From: Mycolicibacterium aurum
Lineage (GTDB): Bacteria > Actinomycetota > Actinomycetes > Mycobacteriales > Mycobacteriaceae
Length of the DNA: 64,000 bases
Reading direction: 5' to 3'
Assembly (NCBI RefSeq): GCF_900637195.1
Contig: NZ_LR134356.1
Span: forward strand, 2,418,001-2,482,000
Position 1 is the stretch's first letter, and each line of letters starts with the position of its first letter. Positions 57,866 to 64,000 of the stretch are shown here, piece after piece. Below the pieces are notes generated by a model. The model was not told the origin of the DNA. It saw nothing but the letters and a program-made list of their open reading frames with translations, and ran no database searches. The position numbers and the translations under genes were made by a program.

Positions 57866-58995
57866 TGCGGATCGGCATGGTCTGCCCGTACTCGTTCGAC
57901 GTCCCGGGGGGTGTGCAGTCCCACGTGCTGCAGCTGGCCGAGGTCATGCACGGTCGCGGCCATCAGGTCAGTGTGCTCGCGCCGGCATCACCGGAGGCGC
58001 GAGCGTCCCTTCCGGACTACGTCGTCTCGGGCGGCAAGGCCGTCCCGATCCCGTACAACGGGTCGGTCGCCCGGCTGCGCTTCGGCCCGGCCACCCACCG
58101 CACAGTGAAGAAGTGGATTCACCGCGGTGAGTTCGACGTACTGCACCTGCATGAGCCGAATGCCCCCAGCCTGTCGATGCTGGCGCTCAACATCGCCGAG
58201 GGGCCGATCGTGGCGACGTTCCACACGTCGACGACGAAGTCGCTCACGCTGTCGGTGTTCGAGCCGATCCTGCGCCCGATGCACGAGAAGATCGTCGGCC
58301 GGATCGCGGTGTCCGATCTGGCGCGTCGCTGGCAGATGGAGGCCCTGGGCAGCGATGCCGTCGAGATCCCCAACGGCGTGGACGTCGCCTCGTTCGCGAC
58401 CGCGCCGCGGCTCGACGGTTATCCGCGGGCGGGCAAGACGGTGCTGTTCCTCGGCCGGTTCGACGAACCGCGCAAGGGGATGGGGGTGCTGCTCGGGGCG
58501 CTGCCCCCGGTCGTCGACCGGTTTCCGGACGTCGAGATCCTCGTCGTGGGCCGCGGCGACGAGGACGAGCTGCGCACCGACGCCGGCCCGATGGGCAGGC
58601 ACCTGCGGTTCCTGGGCCAGGTCGGCGACGCCGAGAAGGCCTCGGCGATGCGTAGCGCCGACGTGTATTGCGCCCCCAACACCGGGGGCGAGAGCTTCGG
58701 CATCGTGCTCGTGGAGGCGATGGCTGCGGGCACCGCGGTGGTGGCCAGCGATCTCGACGCCTTCCGGCGCGTCCTCGACGACGGTGAGGCCGGCCGGTTG
58801 GTGGCCGTCGACGACTCCGCCGCGCTGGCCGCAGGGCTCGTCGAGCTGCTCGCCGACGACGACGCCCGGGCTCGCTACATCGACTGCGCGACGCAGGTGG
58901 TGCAGCAGTACGACTGGTCGGTGGTGGCCACCCAGATCATGCGGGTCTATGAGACGGTCGCGGCGTCCGGGGTGAAGGTGCGGGTGGACACGTGA
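57865..58995 (+). CDS. pimA: Phosphatidylinositol alpha-mannosyltransferase PimA
   Basis: A 376-residue GT4 glycosyltransferase. The acceptor-side loop is SFDVPGGVQSHVLQL; the GDP-mannose site has VLFLGRFDEPRKGM and the EX7E motif in NTGGESFGIVLVEAMAAGT. It transfers the first mannose to phosphatidylinositol. An ATG at the last base of patA begins it, and it overlaps the Nudix gene by 4 bp. Confidence 0.96.
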   Translation: MRIGMVCPYSFDVPGGVQSHVLQLAEVMHGRGHQVSVLAPASPEARASLPDYVVSGGKAVPIPYNGSVARLRFGPATHRTVKKWIHRGEFDVLHLHEPNAPSLSMLALNIAEGPIVATFHTSTTKSLTLSVFEPILRPMHEKIVGRIAVSDLARRWQMEALGSDAVEIPNGVDVASFATAPRLDGYPRAGKTVLFLGRFDEPRKGMGVLLGALPPVVDRFPDVEILVVGRGDEDELRTDAGPMGRHLRFLGQVGDAEKASAMRSADVYCAPNTGGESFGIVLVEAMAAGTAVVASDLDAFRRVLDDGEAGRLVAVDDSAALAAGLVELLADDDARARYIDCATQVVQQYDWSVVATQIMRVYETVAASGVKVRVDT

Positions 58996-60035
58996 TCCCG
59001 TGGGTGACGGCGGTGATCGTCACGGTGGTGGTCGCCATCGTCCTGGTCGGGGCCCTGTGGGCCTACCAGACCGCCAACCGGCTGGACCGCCTGCACGTCC
59101 GCTACGACCTGTCGTGGCAGTCCCTCGACGGTGCGCTGGCCCGGCGGGCGGTGGTGGCACGCGCCATCGCCGTCGAGGTGTACGGCGGAGGGCCGGACGG
59201 TAGGCGACTGGCCGCGCTCGCCGGGGCCGCCGAACGGGCACCCCGAGCAAGCCGGGAAGCGGCGGAGAATGAGTTGTCCGCAGCGCTGGCGCGAGTGAAC
59301 CCCTCCTCGCTCCCGCTGCCGCTGGTCGCCGAGCTGGCCGACGCCGAGGCGCGGGTGCTGCTGGCGCGCCGCTTCCACAACGACGCTGTCCGCGACACCC
59401 TGTCGCTGCGCGAGCGTCCGCTGGTGCGGACCTTGCGGTTGGGTGGAACAGCCACGCTGCCAAGTTATTTCGAGATCGCAGAGGGCGGCGACGTATCGGC
59501 CCGGGAGGCTGCGCCGGTCCGCAGGAGGGTGTCTGCGCGGATCGTGCTGCTCGACGAGGACGGTGCGGTGCTGCTGCTGTGCGGATCGGACCCCGCCCGC
59601 GCGGCCGGGCAGAAGCCAGCGCCGCGGTGGTGGTTCACGATCGGTGGCGCGGCGCAGGTGGGGGAGTCGCTGGCTCAGACCGCGGTGCGGGAACTCGACG
59701 AGGAGACGGGCCTGCAGGTGGCCCCGGAAGCGGTGATCGGCCCCGTGTGGCGCCGGGATGCCGTCATCGACTTCAACGGGTCCGTGATCCGCAGCGAGGA
59801 GATGTTCTTCGTGCACCGCACCGCGCGGTTCGAACCGTCAGAGGTGGGCCGGTCCGGGCTCGAGCGCACCTACATTCATGGTCACCGGTGGTGCGATGCG
59901 ACAATGATCGACAAGCTGGTCGCCGACGGTGAGACGGTGTACCCGCTGCAACTGCGCGAGCTTCTCGACGAAGCGAACGCGCTGGCCGATGAACCGGGTG
60001 CGCTGCCGCAGGGGCCGCCGCAATTGATCAAGTGA
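58992..60035 (+). CDS. Membrane-anchored Nudix hydrolase-like protein (Rv2609c type)
   Basis: A 347-residue protein. An N-terminal membrane segment (WVTAVIVTVVVAIVLVGALWAY) is followed by a helical Ala/Arg-rich region and a Nudix domain. The Nudix box is GAAQVGESLAQTAV followed by RELDEETGL, matching GX5EX7REUXEEXGU. The substrate is unknown. GTG start, 4 bp overlap with pimA. Last gene of the PIM transcript; an inverted repeat ends it. Confidence 0.9.
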   Translation: MIPWVTAVIVTVVVAIVLVGALWAYQTANRLDRLHVRYDLSWQSLDGALARRAVVARAIAVEVYGGGPDGRRLAALAGAAERAPRASREAAENELSAALARVNPSSLPLPLVAELADAEARVLLARRFHNDAVRDTLSLRERPLVRTLRLGGTATLPSYFEIAEGGDVSAREAAPVRRRVSARIVLLDEDGAVLLLCGSDPARAAGQKPAPRWWFTIGGAAQVGESLAQTAVRELDEETGLQVAPEAVIGPVWRRDAVIDFNGSVIRSEEMFFVHRTARFEPSEVGRSGLERTYIHGHRWCDATMIDKLVADGETVYPLQLRELLDEANALADEPGALPQGPPQLIK

Positions 60036-60047
60036 TCTGCGGATCAC
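60032..60047. promoter_or_regulatory. Inverted repeat between the Nudix and pdxS genes
   Basis: GTGATC-TGCG-GATCAC, perfect 6-bp arms, including the Nudix stop codon. Could be a short terminator or an operator of pdxS; TAGACT at 60067-60072 may be the pdxS -10 box. Confidence 0.4.
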
Positions 60048-60100
60048 AACGATTTGCGGCCCCCTTTAGACTGGATCAGTAGCGATTTAAGGAGATTACG

Positions 60101-61018
60101 GTGGAATCCGAAACCTCGGCGGAAGGCCACGGGGCGCACGCCCGCGGGACTGCGCGCGTCAAACGCGGTATGGCGGAGATGCTCAAGGGCGGCGTGATCA
60201 TGGACGTCGTCACGCCCGAGCAGGCACGTATCGCCGAAGGTGCCGGCGCCGTCGCGGTGATGGCGCTCGAGCGCGTGCCCGCCGACATCCGCGCGCAGGG
60301 CGGTGTGTCGCGGATGAGTGACCCGGACATGATCGAGGGGATCATCGACGCCGTCACGATCCCGGTGATGGCCAAGGCCCGGATCGGACACTTCGTCGAG
60401 GCGCAGATCCTGCAGAGCCTCGGGGTGGACTACGTCGACGAGTCCGAGGTGCTGACCCCGGCCGACTACACCAACCACATCGACAAGTGGAAGTTCACCG
60501 TGCCTTTCGTGTGCGGCGCGACAAACCTCGGTGAGGCGCTGCGGCGGATCACCGAGGGCGCGGCGATGATCCGCTCCAAGGGCGAGGCGGGTACCGGTGA
60601 CGTGTCCAACGCCACCACCCACATGCGCAAGATCGGCGGAGAGATCCGTCGGTTGACCTCGCTGTCCGAGGACGAATTGTTCGTCGCCGCAAAGGAACTG
60701 CAGGCCCCGTACGACCTCGTCGTCGAGGTGGCGCGGGCCGGCAAGCTGCCGGTGACGCTGTTCACCGCAGGCGGCATCGCCACCCCCGCCGACGCCGCGA
60801 TGATGATGCAGCTCGGTGCCGAGGGCGTGTTCGTGGGCTCCGGCATCTTCAAGTCGGGCAACCCGGCCGAGCGGGCCGCCGCGATCGTGAAGGCCACCAC
60901 GTTCTACGACGACCCCGATGTGCTCGCGAAGGTGTCGCGCGGACTGGGCGAGGCCATGGTCGGCATCAACGTGGAGGACATCGCACAGCCTCATCGGCTC
61001 GCCGAACGCGGCTGGTAG
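60101..61018 (+). CDS. pdxS: Pyridoxal 5'-phosphate synthase, PdxS subunit
   Basis: A 305-residue TIM-barrel protein, orthologue of Rv2606c. The active-site Lys and catalytic segments are [34 protein letters not shown] and [29 protein letters not shown]. It condenses ribose-5-phosphate, glyceraldehyde-3-phosphate and PdxT-derived ammonia into PLP. GTG start after AAGGAGATTACG. Two genes downstream is pdxT. Confidence 0.96.
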   Translation: MESETSAEGHGAHARGTARVKRGMAEMLKGGVIMDVVTPEQARIAEGAGAVAVMALERVPADIRAQGGVSRMSDPDMIEGIIDAVTIPVMAKARIGHFVEAQILQSLGVDYVDESEVLTPADYTNHIDKWKFTVPFVCGATNLGEALRRITEGAAMIRSKGEAGTGDVSNATTHMRKIGGEIRRLTSLSEDELFVAAKELQAPYDLVVEVARAGKLPVTLFTAGGIATPADAAMMMQLGAEGVFVGSGIFKSGNPAERAAAIVKATTFYDDPDVLAKVSRGLGEAMVGINVEDIAQPHRLAERGW

Positions 61019-61021
61019 TCA

Positions 61022-61870
61022 ATGGCGATTGAAGAGATCCTCGATCTGGAACAGATCGAGGTCAACATCTATCGCGGTGGCGTCTTCAGCCCGGAGTCGG
61101 GATTTCTGCAGCGCACCTTCGGTGGACACGTCGCCGGTCAGTCACTGGTGTCGGCCGTGCGCACCGTGGACCCGAAGTATCAGGTGCACTCGCTGCACGG
61201 GTACTTCCTCCGTGCCGGGGACGCCAGGTCCCCGTCGGTCTACACGGTCGAGCGGATCCGCGACGGTGGTTCGTTCTGTACCCGCCGCGTGACGGCTATC
61301 CAGCACGGCGAGACGATCTTCTCGATGTCGGCGTCCTTTCAAACCGACCAGAGCGGTATCGAACACCAGGATGCGATGCCGCACGCGGTCCCGCCCGACG
61401 ACATTCCCGACTTCAAGTCGGCCAGCAAGGTGTTCGACGACGCCAGCTTCCGGCAGTTCGACGAGTGGGACGTGCGGATCGTGCCGCGCGAACAACTCGG
61501 CGTCCGGGAGGGCAAGGCGTCCCAGCAGCAGGTCTGGTTCCGGCACCGGGATCCGCTGCCCGATGACCACGTGTTGCACATCTGCGCTCTGGCCTACATG
61601 AGCGATCTGACGCTGCTGGGCTCCGCGCAGGTCAACCACATCGAGGAGCGCAAGCACCTGATGGTCGCCTCGCTGGATCACGCCATGTGGTTCATGCGGG
61701 CATTCCGCGCCGACGAATGGCTGCTCTACGACCAGTCGTCGCCGTCGTCCTGCGGCGGTCGATCCCTGACCCAGGGCAAGATCTACAACCGGTACGGCGA
61801 GATGGTTGCCGCGGTGATGCAGGAGGGGTTGACTCGCTACACCCGCGGTTTCACGCCGCAGCCGGGTTGA
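61022..61870 (+). CDS. tesB2: Acyl-CoA thioesterase II TesB2
   Basis: A 282-residue double-hotdog thioesterase. [27 protein letters not shown] is the N-terminal hotdog; catalytic Asp in [14 protein letters not shown], Ser in [13 protein letters not shown] and Gln in VMQEGLTRY fit the E. coli TesB triad. It sits between pdxS and pdxT as in Mtb (Rv2605c), 3 bp after pdxS and overlapping pdxT by 4 bp. Its role in this operon is unclear. Confidence 0.94.
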   Translation: MAIEEILDLEQIEVNIYRGGVFSPESGFLQRTFGGHVAGQSLVSAVRTVDPKYQVHSLHGYFLRAGDARSPSVYTVERIRDGGSFCTRRVTAIQHGETIFSMSASFQTDQSGIEHQDAMPHAVPPDDIPDFKSASKVFDDASFRQFDEWDVRIVPREQLGVREGKASQQQVWFRHRDPLPDDHVLHICALAYMSDLTLLGSAQVNHIEERKHLMVASLDHAMWFMRAFRADEWLLYDQSSPSSCGGRSLTQGKIYNRYGEMVAAVMQEGLTRYTRGFTPQPG

Positions 61871-62451
61871 GCGCTCCCCAGGTGGGGGTGCTGGCCCTGC
61901 AGGGCGACACCCGCGAGCACCTGGCGGCCCTGCGTGCAGCCGGTGCCGAGGCGACGACGGTGCGTCGCCCGGCCGAGCTGGAACGTGTCGACGCGCTGGT
62001 GATCCCTGGCGGCGAATCGACCACGATGAGCCATCTGCTCCGCGAATTCGAACTACTCGAGCCGCTGCGGGCCCGGCTGGCCGACGGCATGCCCGCGTAC
62101 GGATCGTGCGCCGGCATGATCCTGCTCGCCACCGAGATCGTGGACGCCGGCGTGCCCGGTCGCGAAGCGGTGCCCCTACGGGGGATCGATATGACGGTGC
62201 GGCGCAATGCATTCGGTCGTCAGGTGGATTCCTTCGAAGAGGACATCGATTTCGAGGGCCTGGACGGTCCGGTGCATGCGGTGTTCATCCGGGCCCCGTG
62301 GGTGGAACGAGTCGGGCCCGAGGTCGAGGTGCTGGCCACGGCGGCCGGTCACCCGGTAGCGGTACGCCAGGGCCGGATGCTCGCCACCTCCTTCCACCCG
62401 GAGATGACCGGCGACCGGCGGGTGCACGCGATGTTCGTCGACTCGATCTAG
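61867..62451 (+). CDS. pdxT: Pyridoxal 5'-phosphate synthase glutaminase, PdxT subunit
   Basis: A 194-residue class-I-like glutamine amidotransferase. Cys nucleophile in [12 protein letters not shown], oxyanion strand [13 protein letters not shown], and His/Glu in [10 protein letters not shown]. It feeds ammonia to PdxS. Start is TTG at 61867, inside the tesB2 stop; this gives [17 protein letters not shown], matching Mtb PdxT. An internal GTG at 61882 is possible but would cut the first strand. Confidence 0.94.
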   Translation: MSAPQVGVLALQGDTREHLAALRAAGAEATTVRRPAELERVDALVIPGGESTTMSHLLREFELLEPLRARLADGMPAYGSCAGMILLATEIVDAGVPGREAVPLRGIDMTVRRNAFGRQVDSFEEDIDFEGLDGPVHAVFIRAPWVERVGPEVEVLATAAGHPVAVRQGRMLATSFHPEMTGDRRVHAMFVDSI

Positions 62452-62453
62452 CG

Positions 62454-63665
62454 TCAGCGGATCGGCAGGCCGGTGATCGCGCGGCCCATCACCAGCCGCT
62501 GGATCTCGCTGGTGCCCTCGAAGATCGTGAAGATCTTGGCGTCGCGGTGCATGCGCTCGACGGGGTACTCGCGGGTGTAGCCGTTACCGCCGAGGATCTG
62601 GATCGCCTCGTCGGTCACATACACCGCCGTCTCGCTGGCGACCAGCTTGGCCATCGACCCTTCGGCCGAGGTGAACTCCTTGCCGTTCCTGGCCATCCAG
62701 CCGGCGCGGTAGACGAGAAGACGGGAGGCGTCGATCCGGGCCTTCATGTCTGCGAGCTTGAACGCGATCGCTTGGAACTCGCCGATCTTGCGGCCGAATT
62801 GCTCACGCTCACAGGCGTAGTCGCGGGCGTACTCGTAGGCCGCCTGAGCCACGCCGACGGCCATGGCGCCGACCGTGGGGCGGGTGCGCTCGAAGGTCGC
62901 CATCGCGGCCTGCCCGGCGGCCTTCTTGCCCTCGCGCACCTTGGCGATCCTGGCGTCGAACTTCTCCTTGCCCCCGACGATCAGGCGGCCGGGGATCCGG
63001 ACGTCGTCGAGCACGACCTCGGCGGTGTGCGATGCCCGGATGCCGTGCTTGAGGAACTTCTGGCCCTGGCTCAGGCCTTTGGTGTCGGGCGGGATGATGA
63101 AGGTTGCCTGGCCGCGGGTGCCGAGTTCGGGATACACGGAGGCGACGACGACGTGGATGTTGGCGATGCCGCCGTTGGTGGCCCATGTCTTGGTTCCGTT
63201 GAGGACCCACTCGTCGGTGGCCTCGTCGTAGCGGGCGCGGGTGAGGATCGATCCGACGTCAGAGCCTGCGCCGGGTTCGGACGAGCAGAACGCCGCGACC
63301 TTGGGATCGTCCACGCTGCCGAACATCTGCGGGACCCACTCGCCGAGCTGCTCCGGTGTTCCGTTGGCCGCAACGGACGCGGCCGCCAGCCCGGTGCCGA
63401 GGATCGACAGCGCGATACCGGCGTCTCCCCAGAACATCTCCTCGAAGACGACGATCATCCCGAGGCCCGACGGCTCGGCGGTCTGCTCGGCGAACATCTC
63501 CATCGAGTAGAGACCGACCTTGGCGGCCTCCTGGATGATCGGCCACGGCGTGGCTTCCCGCTCATCCCATTCGGCGGCTGCAGGCCGGATCACGTCGGCG
63601 GCGAATTCGTGCACCCATTTCTGCACGTGCACCAGATCGGGCGACAGATCGAGGGAGAACGTCAT
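62454..63665 (-). CDS. Acyl-CoA dehydrogenase (FadE family)
   Basis: A 403-residue flavoenzyme of beta-oxidation. FAD and substrate motifs are CSSEPGAGSDVGS, TWATNGGIANIHVV and QAAYEYARDYACEREQFGRKIGEFQAI; the catalytic base Glu lies in RIFTIFEGTSEIQRLVMGRAITGL. Chain-length preference is unknown. A perfect 16-bp near-palindrome lies 10 bp upstream of its ATG, so a TetR-like repressor probably controls it. Convergent with pdxT, 2 bp apart. Confidence 0.93.
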   Translation of the reverse strand: MTFSLDLSPDLVHVQKWVHEFAADVIRPAAAEWDEREATPWPIIQEAAKVGLYSMEMFAEQTAEPSGLGMIVVFEEMFWGDAGIALSILGTGLAAASVAANGTPEQLGEWVPQMFGSVDDPKVAAFCSSEPGAGSDVGSILTRARYDEATDEWVLNGTKTWATNGGIANIHVVVASVYPELGTRGQATFIIPPDTKGLSQGQKFLKHGIRASHTAEVVLDDVRIPGRLIVGGKEKFDARIAKVREGKKAAGQAAMATFERTRPTVGAMAVGVAQAAYEYARDYACEREQFGRKIGEFQAIAFKLADMKARIDASRLLVYRAGWMARNGKEFTSAEGSMAKLVASETAVYVTDEAIQILGGNGYTREYPVERMHRDAKIFTIFEGTSEIQRLVMGRAITGLPIR

Positions 63666-63675
63666 GGTCGGTCAC

Positions 63676-63691
63676 CTTACTCTGGAGTAAG
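63676..63691. promoter_or_regulatory. TetR-type operator upstream of the acyl-CoA dehydrogenase
   Basis: CTTACTC-TG-GAGTAAG: perfect 7-bp arms around a 2-base centre, directly upstream of the start codon at 63665. Confidence 0.65.
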
Positions 63692-63733
63692 ATAACCGGC
63701 TACGCTGTGTGGCTCAATTAACAGCCACGCAAG

Positions 63734-64000
63734 TCACGACAGTGCGGGCAGCAGCAGTCGCGATCCGGATGCGACGGTGTTGAGGCTGCTGGTTCCGACA
63801 GCGGCGTGGCGGAAATTCATCATCGCCGGGGTCGAGGGATCCTGGTCGTCACTCGACAGCAGGAGACGCACGCGGTGTCCCGCAGAGAAGCGACGAGCGT
63901 TGGGCACCAACGGGATCCGGTACGTGACGTACTCGCCGAGCGGCACAGCCGCGGCGTCGGTGCAGGGCAGGACGGGCGCTCCGTCGATGCTGGCCTGCTC
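63734..64000 (-). CDS. CocE/NonD-family hydrolase, C-terminal end
   Basis: The gene runs off the right end; 88 C-terminal residues are seen. The beta-sandwich C-terminal domain of X-Pro dipeptidyl peptidase/CocE hydrolases is recognisable in YVTYRIPLVPNARRFSAGHRVRLLLSSDDQDPS. The catalytic alpha/beta domain lies outside the window. Substrate unknown. Confidence 0.75.
   Translation of the reverse strand, partial: EQASIDGAPVLPCTDAAAVPLGEYVTYRIPLVPNARRFSAGHRVRLLLSSDDQDPSTPAMMNFRHAAVGTSSLNTVASGSRLLLPALS

Overview
The window is high-GC actinobacterial DNA, and its gene order and protein sequences point to a mycobacterium, most likely a fast-growing Mycolicibacterium-type species. Two blocks match M. 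tuberculosis synteny from memory. The left end (1-7555: hemY end, hemQ, msrB, aftC, a secreted hydrolase-like lipoprotein, ribD-like, AFG1/ZapE ATPase, GNAT, exported protein) follows Rv2677c-Rv2668. The right end (53610-62451: thrS, HIT, pgsA1, patA, pimA, Nudix, pdxS, tesB2, pdxT) follows Rv2614c-Rv2604c. The roughly 46 kb between them carries accessory and regulatory genes. No phage, IS element, CRISPR array or rRNA was seen; there are four tRNA genes.

Left part (1-23 kb): haem synthesis and envelope genes; a clpC2 - ECF sigma - ogt unit behind two near-identical palindromic operators; three tRNAs on the minus strand and one on the plus strand; a P450/TetR pair; a lipoprotein - sedolisin protease - zinc-ribbon membrane protein unit; and a tartrate/malate-type dehydrogenase with a DASS anion transporter (frameshifted here) and a divergent LysR regulator.

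Middle (23-35 kb): a stress-signalling neighbourhood. It has a SigF-like sigma factor, two promoters fitting the SigF pattern in front of small genes, and a complete RsbQ - RsbP - RsbV-type set (alpha/beta hydrolase, PAS-PP2C phosphatase, STAS protein). A molybdate ABC operon with a small HTH-TOBE regulator and a decayed ferredoxin-reductase remnant lie among these.

34-46 kb: an alpha-glucoside-type ABC importer with a LacI regulator and a divergent GH13 glucosidase, then a DosR island (DosR, a tandem Usp protein, two Acg-like nitroreductases, two DosR-type boxes) without an adjacent sensor kinase.

46.6-50.2 kb: a 1181-residue secreted protein built almost wholly of about 45 Pro-rich repeats with a strict 19-residue period, including three blocks of near-identical tandem DNA repeats (114, 114 and 57 bp). 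This is the most unusual object in the window, and I recognise no family for it.

50-64 kb: a GAF-ANTAR regulator, small metabolic genes, the conserved thrS/PIM/pyridoxal-phosphate block, an acyl-CoA dehydrogenase with a palindromic operator, and a CocE/NonD-type hydrolase cut by the window edge.
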